Part shown: positions 43,537-52,935 of the stretch, in pieces
Numbering within the stretch: position 1 is the stretch's first letter
How the letters are laid out: each line of letters begins with the position of its first letter
NCBI RefSeq assembly: GCF_014196745.1
Contig: NZ_JACIEH010000001.1
Span: forward strand, 1,798,001 to 1,862,000
DNA: 64,000 bases
Direction: 5' to 3'
DNA from: Sphingomonas kyeonggiensis
GTDB lineage: Bacteria; Pseudomonadota; Alphaproteobacteria; Sphingomonadales; Sphingomonadaceae
The notes under the pieces: generated by a model
What the model was told of the DNA's origin: nothing
The model's input: only the letters and a program-made list of their open reading frames with translations
Databases searched by the model: none
Made by a program: the position numbers and the translations under genes

Positions 43537-44286
43537 TCAGACGCGGGTGGCGAAGGGCGTGAAATCGGTCCCCTCGTCGAACACGTCGACGCCCTCGCGG
43601 CGCTTGAGGAAGCCGACGACCAGATAGGTGACGGGCGTGAGGATCACTTCCCACGCGACCTTGAGCGCCCATTGGGTGAAGAGCACCTGGATGACGAGCG
43701 TCGTGGTCCAGCCCTCGGCACCGAGAAAGGCCAGCGGGTAGAAGATCAGGCTGTCGATCCCCTCGCCCGCGATCGTCGAGCCGATCGTGCGGGTCCATAG
43801 CATCTTGCCACCGGTCCACAGCTTCATCCGGGCGAGGACGTAGGAGTTGACGAACTCGCCCGCCCAGAAGGCGCAGACCGAGGCGAGGACGATGCGCGGT
43901 ACCTGGCCGAAGATCGTCTCGTACGCGGCCTGGTTGCCCCAGCTCGGCGCCGGCGGGAGCGCGACGACTACCCAGGACATGAAGGCCATGAACAGCACCG
44001 CCCCGGTGCCCGCCCAGATCACCCGGCGTGCGCGGGCATAGCCGTACACCTCGGTCAGCACGTCGCCGATCACATAGGAGACGGGGAAGAACAGGATACC
44101 GGCGCCGAACGGCCAATAGTCGTTGTAGATCGGCAGCCAGACCTGCGAGACCTTGCCCGCGCCGAGCACGTTCGACAGCAGGATGATCGCCACGAAGGCG
44201 GCCATCATGAAGTCGTAATAGCGGAATTGCCCGCCGCGCAGCGTGTTCGCGGCGACCTGCGCCGGCTTCCCGTCCCCGGAGTTCAT
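43537..44286 (-). CDS. yhhQ: queuosine precursor transporter (YhhQ/VUT family)
   Basis: A 249-residue membrane protein with about six helices and the family blocks LLSNVLGAGKV, ILFFPVSYVIGDVLTEVYGYARARRVIW, GEFVNSYVLARMKLWTGGK and RTIGSTIAGEGIDSLIFYPLAF. E. coli YhhQ imports preQ0/preQ1 for tRNA queuosine synthesis. ATG at 44286 chosen; the frame is open to 44322. It lies head-to-head with tRNA-Arg, 59 bp apart. Confidence 0.9.
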   Translation of the reverse strand: MNSGDGKPAQVAANTLRGGQFRYYDFMMAAFVAIILLSNVLGAGKVSQVWLPIYNDYWPFGAGILFFPVSYVIGDVLTEVYGYARARRVIWAGTGAVLFMAFMSWVVVALPPAPSWGNQAAYETIFGQVPRIVLASVCAFWAGEFVNSYVLARMKLWTGGKMLWTRTIGSTIAGEGIDSLIFYPLAFLGAEGWTTTLVIQVLFTQWALKVAWEVILTPVTYLVVGFLKRREGVDVFDEGTDFTPFATRV

Positions 44287-44345
44287 GCACGCATCTATGA
44301 TCCCGGTTCCGCTGCCGCGCAATCCACGCTAGGGGCATCCGTCGC

Positions 44346-44422
44346 GCGCCCGTAGCTCAGTTGGATAGAGCACGTGCCTTCTAAGCTCGTGGTCGCTGGT
44401 TCGAATCCAGCCGGGCGCGCCA
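44346..44422 (+). tRNA. tRNA-Arg (anticodon TCT)
   Basis: 77 nt with encoded CCA. Acceptor GCGCCCG/CGGGCGC, D arm GCTC-AGTTGGATA-GAGC, anticodon arm CGTGC-CTTCTAA-GCTCG giving TCT (44380-44382), T arm GCTGG-TTCGAAT-CCAGC. One T-T mismatch in the middle of the anticodon stem; otherwise canonical. Followed directly by ATTTTTTGG, a likely termination U-run. Confidence 0.93.
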
Positions 44423-44577
44423 ATTTTTTGGAAGAGCCTCGCAGCAAGCTCGCGCGCGTTCGCGCTTGCGAACCCTGAGGGGTTCGAAGTCGCTCCCTTC
44501 GGGTGCGCCAGAACCTGCTCGCCCGATCGCGCTCACGTCGGCGCTGCAGCGGGTCATTCCAGCCGATAATGGCTTGA

Positions 44578-45717
<1,140 letters not shown>

Positions 45718-46018
45718 TCGGCTGCCCGGCCGCAAAAAATCTTTGTCCTGATATTCGCGATCTCCCGTCTCCCTTCTGAGGGCACATGCGCGCATGGGCT
45801 GAAGAGGCGTTTTGGCGCGCGCAATAGAGCCAGAAGATCATGAATAATATCATTACGAAGATCTCAACTTAAATACTGCAACAATAGTTTCACAGTAACG
45901 CGCGAATTAAATAACGCGCGATTCGTTATAAATATTATCAAACTATACATCCGCAATACTAATTGCGGAAACGAATTTGCGCGACTTGACTCCACATTGT
46001 CTTGCATTGGGAGATTAT
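45718..46018. other. AT-rich leader of the NLP gene
   Basis: About 300 bp without a gene. From about 45830 the base composition falls sharply towards A+T (ATAAATATTATCAAACTATAC). It contains CGCGCGAATTAAATAACGCGCG-like symmetry (about 45899-45920) and a perfect 8-bp dyad at 45950-45969. This is the promoter region of the 46019 gene; AT-rich leaders such as this are typical targets of H-NS/MucR-type silencers. Confidence 0.65.
45950..45969 (+). promoter_or_regulatory. 8-bp dyad upstream of the NLP gene
   Basis: TCCGCAAT-ACTA-ATTGCGGA, a perfect inverted repeat 50-69 bp upstream of the start codon. It could bind a dimeric regulator or fold in the 5' leader. Confidence 0.45.
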
Positions 46019-46861
46019 ATGAAGAGCCAAATTCAAATTCTGGCCATCGCGACCTTCGGGGCGTTCGCGATGCTGTCGCCGCATTCCGCCAAGGCACAGG
46101 GCTGGCCGGCCCCGGTCGCGGCGCTGCCCGAACTGGCCACTGCGCTCGACAAGCGCTTCCAGCCCGCGATCGACTTCGACACCGACGTCTGTTTCAACGT
46201 GCCGGCGGTCAACGCGTCGGGCGCGATCAGCCAGGGCGCCTCGACCTACGCCACCCTGCCCCCGGCTTCGTGCCGCCAGGCCAGCTACCGCACGACGAGC
46301 AACGTCTATGTTCGCGCCCGCTGCAACAACGGCTATTGCGCCCGCGTCTACAGCTATTTCTGGCAGTCGGACTTCTCGCACGCCTATGACTGGGAATCGG
46401 TGATCGTCTGGACCACCGACCAGGGCACCAACAGCACCGTCGTCGGCGTCACCCGCGGCGACCACGGCAAGTGGGAAACCCGCGCCACCAGCGGCGGCCA
46501 GCTGCGCTTCCAGAGCGACTCGACCGGCCAGCACGTGAAGATGGTCTATCACTACGAGACCTGGGGCTTCTCGCACCTGTGGCGCTTCTCGAAGACCGAC
46601 AATGGCGACGAGCCGCCCGAGAACGGCACCGGCCAGTGGCTGATCCAGCCGCTGATCAGCTGGAACGGCTATCCGTCGGCCAGCGTCCGCAACGCCATCT
46701 CCAACTATAATTTCGGCAGCGGCAATTTCGACAACAAGGACTCCCGCTTCTCGGGCGTCCTCGCAGCCAGCGTCAACAGCAGCATCACGCCGGGGTTCGA
46801 TCCGAACACCGACTCGGGCTCGAACTCCCCGGGCTGCCCGGCTGGCTCGACCATCTGCTGA
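46019..46861 (+). CDS. NPP1/NLP-family secreted protein
   Basis: A 280-residue exported protein (signal peptide ending PHSAKAQG) with the necrosis-inducing (NPP1/NLP) fold: FDTDVCFNVPAV, a Cys-rich RARCNNGYCARVYSYFW strand, then DFSHAYDWESVIVWTTD matching the GHRHDWE heptapeptide (His121, Asp124 and Glu126 kept as metal ligands, flanking residues changed), and VYHYETWGFSHLWRF. NLPs of plant pathogens bind sphingolipids and permeabilise plant membranes; some are non-toxic. GGGAG precedes the ATG. Activity cannot be predicted with two changes in the heptapeptide. Confidence 0.83.
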   Translation: MKSQIQILAIATFGAFAMLSPHSAKAQGWPAPVAALPELATALDKRFQPAIDFDTDVCFNVPAVNASGAISQGASTYATLPPASCRQASYRTTSNVYVRARCNNGYCARVYSYFWQSDFSHAYDWESVIVWTTDQGTNSTVVGVTRGDHGKWETRATSGGQLRFQSDSTGQHVKMVYHYETWGFSHLWRFSKTDNGDEPPENGTGQWLIQPLISWNGYPSASVRNAISNYNFGSGNFDNKDSRFSGVLAASVNSSITPGFDPNTDSGSNSPGCPAGSTIC

Positions 46862-46932
46862 CCCCTCTCCATCCCGCGTCGCCCCCAACCCCCGGCGGCG
46901 CGGGGTGGAACCCCATCGAGGTGCACAAGGCA

Positions 46933-47400
46933 ATGGATCGCAAGTTGCAACTGCTCGCGCTGGGCGGCGCGGTGCTGATGATCGCCCTGGCCGGCCTCTG
47001 GCTCGTCCAGCGCGGCGCGGAGAACGGGAACCAGCCGCCTGCCGAGGGCGTGGTGATCACCGGTGCGCTCGCCGTCGCGGCCAGCAATACGCTCACCCCT
47101 CCCGTCATCGTGCCGGCCAATGCGCCCGTGATGCCGGACAAGGTGACCGCGCATGTCCGCCAGGCCTATCCCCTGCTCGAGCAGGTCGATTTCAGCTGCG
47201 ATGCCCGCGGATGCGCGGTGACCGCGACGATCCCGCCGCCTACGGGCGAGGAATTCCTGGCGAAGCGGCAGGAGATGCTGCTCGGCGGGCTGGCGAAGGT
47301 GGTCGCGGCGGACGGGTACAGGATGCAGGGCCCGGTCCAGATGGACGAGGTGTCGAGCAATCTCTTCCACATCCGTGCCGCGGTGGTGGAAGCCCGATAG
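46933..47400 (+). CDS. hypothetical membrane-anchored protein
   Basis: A 155-residue protein with a single N-terminal membrane helix (LQLLALGGAVLMIALAGLWLV) and an external domain with a Cys pair (FSCDARGCAV). Not recognised. A GTG at 46921 is an alternative start; the ATG at 46933 is preceded by AAGG. It follows the NLP gene by 71 bp on the same strand and might be co-expressed. Confidence 0.65.
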   Translation: MDRKLQLLALGGAVLMIALAGLWLVQRGAENGNQPPAEGVVITGALAVAASNTLTPPVIVPANAPVMPDKVTAHVRQAYPLLEQVDFSCDARGCAVTATIPPPTGEEFLAKRQEMLLGGLAKVVAADGYRMQGPVQMDEVSSNLFHIRAAVVEAR

Positions 47401-47616
47401 ACGCCAAGACGGGCGCCCCGGCCAGCAGGACGCCCGTTCGGCACCGGTACGGGCGTCGTTCCGGCCCGGCACAGGGATGTATGCCGGCGCAACTGTCGGG
47501 TTCAGGTCGCGCCGGCACCCCCGCGCTGTGGCGGCATGGGCACCGGGCGACGAGCGTCGTGCGACGTAGGGCGTGGATCGAGCGACGAAGGCGCTTCGCC
47601 GCCGGTCGCCTTGCGA

Positions 47617-47850
47617 TTACTTCTTGCCGCCGCGCCAGTAGAGCAGGCCGGCAACGATCGCGGCCGAGCCGATGCCGATCGCGGCACCCATGCCGATCTG
47701 CTTGGCATCGGGCTTCCAGCGCTTCTTCGCGTCCGCGAGATCCTTCATCGCCTGGAGCGCCTCGCTGCCTTCGTCGTGATGGTCGTGCGGTGCCTCCTCG
47801 ATCGGGTAAGGCGACTGCGCATCCTGCGGTTTGGGCGGGGTCTTGCTCAT
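47617..47850 (-). CDS. small single-pass membrane protein
   Basis: A 77-residue protein: hydrophilic, His/Asp/Glu-rich N-terminal half (PHDHHDEGSEALQAMKDLADAKKRW) and one C-terminal membrane helix (IGMGAAIGIGSAAIVAGLLYW) with a basic end. No family recognised. Divergent from the aminotransferase with 85 bp between starts. The high GC and clean codon use support a real gene. Confidence 0.6.
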   Translation of the reverse strand: MSKTPPKPQDAQSPYPIEEAPHDHHDEGSEALQAMKDLADAKKRWKPDAKQIGMGAAIGIGSAAIVAGLLYWRGGKK

Positions 47851-47935
47851 GATCTTCCTTTATTGGCGCAAGCCTGAACGCTGGCCTAATGCGGCGGTTG
47901 CACCCGAAGATGCAAGCCGCCACAAGCTTGCCGGC

Positions 47936-49093
47936 ATGAACCCGCTCTACGCCCGGATGGGCACCACCATCTTCGAAGCCATGTCCGCCCGCGCCCGCGA
48001 GACCGGGGCGATCAACCTCGGCCAGGGCTTCGCCGACGGACGCGGACCCGAGGCGGTACTGCAGGCGGCGGCGAAGGCGATGCTGGAGAAGTCGAACCAG
48101 TATCCGCCGATGATCGGCCTGCCCGAACTGCGCGGCGCGGTGGCCGAGCACTACGCGCGGCACCAGGGCCTCAACCTGGCGGCGGAGGAAGTGGTCGTCA
48201 CCTCCGGCGCGACCGAGGCGCTGGCCGCGGCGATCTTCGCCTGTGTGTCGCCCGGCGACGAGGTGATCTGCTTCCAGCCGCTCTACGATGCCTATGTGCC
48301 GCTGATCCGCCAGGCCGGCGGCGTGCCCAAGTTCGTGCGGCTGAGCCCGCCGGAGTGGAAGATCGACAGGGCGGCGCTCGAAGCCGCGGTATCCAGCAAG
48401 ACCAGGGTGCTGCTGCTCAACAACCCGCTCAACCCCGCCGCGACGATGTGCGGCGCCGACGAGCTGGCGATGCTCGCCGATTTCTGCGTCTCCCATGACC
48501 TGACCGCGATCTGCGACGAGGTCTGGGAGCATGTCACCTTCGACGGTGCGCGCCACCTTCCCCTGATCGGCTTCCCCGGCATGCGCGAGCGCACGGTGAA
48601 GATCGGATCGGCGGGCAAGATCTTCGCGCTGACCGGCTTCAAGGTCGGCTGGATCTGCGCCGCCCCTGCCCTCGCGCGCGTGATCTCCAAGGCGCACCAG
48701 TTCCTCACCTTCACCACCCCGCCCAACCTGCAATGGGCCGTGGCCGAGGGGCTCGCGACGCAGGACGGCTGGGTGCAGGAGGCACGCCATCGCTTCCAGC
48801 ATGGCCGCGACCGGCTGCGCGCAGGGCTGGAAGGTGCCGGCTTCGCCGTGTTGCCCAGTGCCGCGACCTATTTCCTGTCCGTCGATCTCACCGCGTCGGG
48901 CATCAGCCTCGACGATGTCAGCTTCGCCAACAAGCTGATCGACGAAGCGGGCGTCGCCTCGATCCCGGTCTCGGCCTTCTACGCCGAAGATGCCGTGACC
49001 AACGTCCTGCGCTTCTGCTTCGTCAAGGAGGACGCGACGCTCGACGCCGCGATCGCCCGAATCGCCGAAGCGCGCGATCGACTGGCCGGCTGA
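47936..49093 (+). CDS. PLP-dependent aminotransferase, methionine-aminotransferase-like
   Basis: A 385-residue class I/II aminotransferase. It resembles E. coli YbdL: MGTTIFEAMSARARETGAINLGQGF, NQYPPMIGLPELRGAVAEHYAR, VVVTSGATEALAAAIFA, ICDEVWEHVTF and the PLP Lys in SAGKIFALTGFKVGW (about Lys228). YbdL-type enzymes can make methionine from its 2-oxo acid, the last step of methionine salvage. The mtn genes begin 0.9 kb further on, on the other strand, so this could be the missing step. Start chosen at the ATG where homology begins. Confidence 0.85.
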   Translation: MNPLYARMGTTIFEAMSARARETGAINLGQGFADGRGPEAVLQAAAKAMLEKSNQYPPMIGLPELRGAVAEHYARHQGLNLAAEEVVVTSGATEALAAAIFACVSPGDEVICFQPLYDAYVPLIRQAGGVPKFVRLSPPEWKIDRAALEAAVSSKTRVLLLNNPLNPAATMCGADELAMLADFCVSHDLTAICDEVWEHVTFDGARHLPLIGFPGMRERTVKIGSAGKIFALTGFKVGWICAAPALARVISKAHQFLTFTTPPNLQWAVAEGLATQDGWVQEARHRFQHGRDRLRAGLEGAGFAVLPSAATYFLSVDLTASGISLDDVSFANKLIDEAGVASIPVSAFYAEDAVTNVLRFCFVKEDATLDAAIARIAEARDRLAG

Positions 49094-49211
49094 AGCCTGC
49101 GACTCGGGCAACGGGCGCTTCATCGACGGAAGAGTCCGCTTCACCGCGCAAGACGCAACTCGGCTCGTTTCCGGCACGTTCGCCGGCCGCGGGACAAACT
49201 GGAGTTGTACC

Positions 49212-49919
49212 ATGCGTAACATGAAGCTGCTGATGCGCGGCGCCGCCGTGACCGCGCTGCTCGTCGCGACGCCGTCGCTTGCCCAGAGCCGTATCGACCG
49301 CGCACGCACTGCCCTCACCGAGGCCACCGCAAAGGTGGAAGCGGCCCAGACCGCGGGCGCGGAAACCTATGCCAGCGAATCGATGGCCAAGGCACAGGAA
49401 GCGCTGCGCGTCGCCAAGGACCAGATGGCACGGGACCACCGCGATTCGACGATCAACGAGGCGCGTCGCGCCTCGGGCCTGGCCGACCAGGCGCTGGCCG
49501 AGGCCGAACGCAACAAGGGTGACGCCATGGCTGCCGAGCGCGATGCACGCCGCGACGCGCAGGTAGCCGCGGCCAATGCCTCGGCCAATGCCGCGACCGA
49601 GGCCAGCCAGCGCGAAGCCGCGCAGGCTGCGGCGATGACCGCGCAAAGCGATGCGGCCGCGGCCACTGCCCGCGCCGAAGCGGCGGCTGCGGCCGCCCAG
49701 TCGGCGGCGGCGGATGCAGCGGCGGCGCGTACCGCGGCGGCTCAGCCGGTCGCGACGACGATCGAGACGACCACGACCCAGCCGGCGCGCAGCTATTCCT
49801 CGGCGCGCACGACCACGCGCAAGGTCGTGAAGAAGCCGGTGCGCAAGACCACCACGACGGTCACCCGCCCGGCGGCATCGACCACCACGACGACGACGGT
49901 GAAGACCGAACCGCGCTGA
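49212..49919 (+). CDS. DUF4398-like secreted Ala-rich coiled-coil protein
   Basis: A 235-residue protein with a signal peptide (LLMRGAAVTALLVATPSLAQ), then a DUF4398-like helical domain (RIDRARTALTEATAKVEAAQ, ASESMAKAQEALRVAKDQM) and a very Ala-rich coiled coil to about residue 175. The C-terminus is low complexity: Thr runs alternating with basic/Pro stretches (TRKVVKKPVRKTTTTVTRP). Such tails can bind cell wall or nucleic acid; no direct evidence. A GGAG lies upstream of the ATG. Confidence 0.7.
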   Translation: MRNMKLLMRGAAVTALLVATPSLAQSRIDRARTALTEATAKVEAAQTAGAETYASESMAKAQEALRVAKDQMARDHRDSTINEARRASGLADQALAEAERNKGDAMAAERDARRDAQVAAANASANAATEASQREAAQAAAMTAQSDAAAATARAEAAAAAAQSAAADAAAARTAAAQPVATTIETTTTQPARSYSSARTTTRKVVKKPVRKTTTTVTRPAASTTTTTTVKTEPR

Positions 49920-49976
49920 GCGGCGAGAAGGCCAATGCTGTTCCCCGGTATTCGCCGGGGAACGGGCAAATGAACC

Positions 49977-51023
49977 TCAGATCCGGTCCAGCACCCCACG
50001 CTCGGTGATGTAACCCGTCACCAGGCGTGCGGGCGTCACGTCGAATGCTGGATTGGCGGCGGGGGAATCGGTTACCCGGACAGTGCCGATTTCCCCGCTT
50101 GCCAGCGGCCCGCTGAGCCGGGTCAGCTCCTCGGCGCTGCGTTCCTCGATCGGGATGTCGGCGCCGCTTTCGGTGTTCGGGTCGAACGTCGTGTAGGGCA
50201 GCGCGACATAGAAGGGCACGGCGTTGTCGTGCGCCGCGAGCGCCTTCAGATAGGTGCCGATCTTGTTGCAGACATCGCCGTTGCGGGTGACGCGATCGGT
50301 GCCGACCACCACCGCGTCCACCTGCCCCTTCATCATCAGCAGGCCGCCGGCATTGTCGGCGATCACCGTGTGCGGCACGCCGTGGTTGCGCAGCTCGAAG
50401 GCAGTGAGCAGCGCGCCCTGGTTGCGCGGGCGGGTCTCGTCGACCCAGACATGCACCGGGATGCCCGCATCGTGCGCGAGATAGATCGGCGCGGTGGCGG
50501 TGCCGTAATCGACCGTCGCCAGCCAGCCGGCATTGCAATGGGTCAGGATGTTGAGCGGCCGATCCGGGTTCTTCGCGTGCAGCGCCTTGAACAGCTCCAG
50601 CCCATGCTCGCCGATCGCGCGGCAAAGCTCGGCATCCTCATCGCAGATCGCATCGGCGCGGGCAAAGGCAGCCTGGGCACGCTCCGCCTCGGGCAGGTCC
50701 TTCACCGCGGCGCGGACCTCATCGAGCGCCCAGCGCAGGTTGATCGCCGTGGGACGCGTCTCGTGAAGCTTGTCATAGGCCGCCTGGAGGCTGGCGTCGC
50801 TCGGATCGACCGCCAGCGCCATCGCATAGCCATAGGCCGCCGTGGCGCCGATCATCGGGGCGCCGCGCGTCCACATCTCGCGGATCGCGACTGCTGCGGC
50901 ATTGACGTCGCGCAGTTCGACCCATTTGATTTCCCAGGGCAGCTGGCGCTGGTCGAGGATGACCGCGCCCTTGCCGTCTTCGGTGCGGCGGATCGAGCGG
51001 GTGGGCTTGCCTTCGAGGATCAT
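49977..51023 (-). CDS. mtnA: S-methyl-5-thioribose-1-phosphate isomerase
   Basis: Converts MTR-1-P to MTRu-1-P in methionine salvage. The 348-residue product has the eIF2B-like fold with TRGAPMIGATAAYGYA, NILTHCNAGWLAT (catalytic Cys), VWVDETRPRNQGA, VVVGTDRVTRNGDVCNKIGTY (catalytic Asp) and PFYVALP. It overlaps the end of mtnC by 4 bp (ATGA), so it is the last gene of the mtnB-D-C-A run. Confidence 0.95.
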   Translation of the reverse strand: MILEGKPTRSIRRTEDGKGAVILDQRQLPWEIKWVELRDVNAAAVAIREMWTRGAPMIGATAAYGYAMALAVDPSDASLQAAYDKLHETRPTAINLRWALDEVRAAVKDLPEAERAQAAFARADAICDEDAELCRAIGEHGLELFKALHAKNPDRPLNILTHCNAGWLATVDYGTATAPIYLAHDAGIPVHVWVDETRPRNQGALLTAFELRNHGVPHTVIADNAGGLLMMKGQVDAVVVGTDRVTRNGDVCNKIGTYLKALAAHDNAVPFYVALPYTTFDPNTESGADIPIEERSAEELTRLSGPLASGEIGTVRVTDSPAANPAFDVTPARLVTGYITERGVLDRI

Positions 51024-51649
51024 GGGAGGACTTCCGCGAGAGTGTGGACATCGGCCGGGCCGCCGGCGCGATCGATGAGCAGCGCCTGGAGCCCGGCTTC
51101 GCGGGCGGCATCGACCTCGGCCGGCATGTCCGAGACGAAGAGCAGTTCCGACGGCGCGAGGCCGAGCGCGTCGGCGATCTTCGTGTAGGAATCCGCCTCG
51201 CGCTTGGGGCCGGTGGTGGTGTCGAAATAGTTGCCGAGCAGCGGGGTCAGGTCGCCGGCGATCGAATGACCGAAGATCAGCTTCTGCGCGGCGATCGAGC
51301 CCGAGGAATAGATGTTCACCTGGAGCCCTGCCTCGGTCCAGCGGCGGACCGCCTCGGGGGTGTCCGGGTAGACATGGCCCTTGAGCTCGCCATCGGCATA
51401 GCCCTGCGCCCAGATCAGGCCCTGAAGGGTCTTGAGCGGGGTCGCCTTGCGGTCCTCGTCGATCCACTGGATCAGCGTGACGACCGGATCGTCGCCCGGC
51501 ACCTCGACCAGGATCGGCGCGGCGACTTCCGGGTTCGCTTCAACGAATGCCGCCAAATGCTTGCGAGCATAGGGGAAAAGCTCGTCGGCGACGAAGCTGA
51601 TGCTGCTCGTCGTGCCTTCGATGTCGAGAAGGATGGATTTGGGTTTCAT
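51020..51649 (-). CDS. mtnC: acireductone synthase (enolase-phosphatase)
   Basis: A 209-residue HAD enzyme that enolises and dephosphorylates DK-MTP-1-P to acireductone. Motif I is LLDIEGTTSSISFV with the nucleophile Asp, motif II IYSSGSIAAQKLIF, and motif III/IV GPKREADSYTKIA and LFVSDMPAEVDAA. An 84-bp gap holding an inverted repeat pair separates it from mtnD. Confidence 0.95.
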   Translation of the reverse strand: MKPKSILLDIEGTTSSISFVADELFPYARKHLAAFVEANPEVAAPILVEVPGDDPVVTLIQWIDEDRKATPLKTLQGLIWAQGYADGELKGHVYPDTPEAVRRWTEAGLQVNIYSSGSIAAQKLIFGHSIAGDLTPLLGNYFDTTTGPKREADSYTKIADALGLAPSELLFVSDMPAEVDAAREAGLQALLIDRAGGPADVHTLAEVLP

Positions 51650-51657
51650 GATACTCT

Positions 51658-51732
51658 CGTCATCCCGGCGAAAGCCGGGATCTCAGGCGAAGGCGCATGC
51701 GGCACGAGATCCCGGCTTTCGCCGGGATGACG
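51658..51732. repeat. inverted pair of 27-bp GTCATCCCGG repeats inside the mtn operon
   Basis: Arms 51658-51684 and 51706-51732 are exact 27-bp reverse complements around a 21-nt centre. The arms are identical in sequence to those at 38978-39079. They fill the gap between mtnD and mtnC, so the operon's mRNA would carry a strong internal hairpin. Confidence 0.93.
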
Positions 51733-51733
51733 G

Positions 51734-52276
51734 CTAGGCAGGCTCGTGCCGCGGAAACCGGTCCGCGATCGTGTCGCCGGTGAAGTTGGCGATCCAGCCG
51801 TCCGCGTTGGTGAACAGTCGGATCGCAGTGAACCGGGGCGAAGGCCCCATGTCGAACCAGTGGCGGGTGCCGGCCGGCACGGAAATCAGGTCGCCCTCCT
51901 CGCACAGCACCGCATAGATCTTCTCGCCCTCGCGCAGGGTGAACAGCCCCTCGCCTTCGACGAAGAAGCGTACCTCGTCCTCCGAATGGCGATGCTCGGA
52001 GAGGAACTTGGTGCGCAGGTTGGATTTCTCCGGATGGTCGGGGACCATGCGGATGACGTCGACCGACTGATAGCCGTTCTCGGCCTTGAGGCGCTCGACC
52101 TCAGGCGCGAACGCCTGCAGCACTTCGTCCTGGCCGGCATCGCCGGCGAGCGGGCGCGACGGCCATTGCTCGAAGCGCACGCCGATCGGGGCGAGCGCAG
52201 CGGCGATGTCGGCGGCATCGCGGGTGTCGGTCAGCGGAGCGCCGCCGGCCTCGTCGAAGATGCGGAGATGGGTCAT
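51734..52276 (-). CDS. mtnD: acireductone dioxygenase
   Basis: A 180-residue cupin that opens acireductone with O2; with Fe it gives the methionine precursor, with Ni an off-pathway product. The metal site is visible in HRHSEDEVRFFVEGEG (two His and Glu) and AGTRHWFDMG (third His). The ATG at 52276 overlaps the stop of mtnB (ATGA). Confidence 0.95.
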   Translation of the reverse strand: MTHLRIFDEAGGAPLTDTRDAADIAAALAPIGVRFEQWPSRPLAGDAGQDEVLQAFAPEVERLKAENGYQSVDVIRMVPDHPEKSNLRTKFLSEHRHSEDEVRFFVEGEGLFTLREGEKIYAVLCEEGDLISVPAGTRHWFDMGPSPRFTAIRLFTNADGWIANFTGDTIADRFPRHEPA

Positions 52277-52890
52277 CGTTTCCATGCCCTTTCGGCCAGT
52301 TCGGCGGCGATCAGCCATTCGGTGCCCTCGAGCACCCGCTCGGCCTCGGCCAGGTCCTTGCCCCAGGCATAGAGCCCGTGGCTGCGGATAAGATAGGCGG
52401 GTGCTGCGTCCGGCGCCAGCAATGCGGGACGGATCGCCGCCTCGATCACCGCCATGTCCTGGCTGTTGTCGACGATCGGCAGGCGGATCTCCGCCTCGTG
52501 CGTGGTGTTGCCCGGAAAGACCTTGAGCATCTCGTGCCCGGCGAACACCCACTCCTTCGCATCGGCGGCGGCACGGCTCATGCCGACGGCCTCGGGCGAA
52601 TGGCCGTGCAGGACCGCGCCGACATTCGGGAACAGGCGGTAGATGGCGAGGTGCAGGTCGGTCTCGGCCGAGGGCTTGCCGGGGGTGAGCGGCGTGCCGT
52701 CGAGATCGACGCGCATGATACCCGCCGGGGTCAGCCTGCCCTTGTGCCAGCCGGATACGGTAACGGCGATGCTGCCGTCCTCGAGGCGGACCGAGTAATT
52801 GCCCGCGGTGGCGGGAGCCCAGCCTCGTGCATCGAGGCGGCGGCCGACCTCGACCAGGCCCTGTGCTGCGTCTTCGAACGACATCGTCAT
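52273..52890 (-). CDS. mtnB: methylthioribulose-1-phosphate dehydratase
   Basis: A 205-residue class II aldolase-fold zinc enzyme. TAGNYSVRL, VSGWHKGRLTP, the His pair in VLHGHSPEAVG and the third His in LIRSHGLYAWGKDL are visible. First of the mtn genes; it begins 45 bp after the L,D-transpeptidase gene, leaving no room for a SAM riboswitch directly in front. A second ATG lies two codons in. No mtnK or mtnP in the window. Confidence 0.93.
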   Translation of the reverse strand: MTMSFEDAAQGLVEVGRRLDARGWAPATAGNYSVRLEDGSIAVTVSGWHKGRLTPAGIMRVDLDGTPLTPGKPSAETDLHLAIYRLFPNVGAVLHGHSPEAVGMSRAAADAKEWVFAGHEMLKVFPGNTTHEAEIRLPIVDNSQDMAVIEAAIRPALLAPDAAPAYLIRSHGLYAWGKDLAEAERVLEGTEWLIAAELAERAWKR

Positions 52891-52935
52891 GGAATCGCGC
52901 TTAGCCGATCCAAAGCGTCGCGCGCATTACAGAAT

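Noticed and set aside
44287..44345. preQ1 riboswitch upstream of the queuosine-precursor transporter
   Set aside because: The 59 bp between the gene and tRNA-Arg do not show the C-rich hairpin and A-rich tail of a preQ1-I element.
52891..52935. SAM riboswitch before mtnB
   Set aside because: Only 45 bp lie between the L,D-transpeptidase stop and mtnB, too short for the known SAM riboswitch classes with an expression platform.
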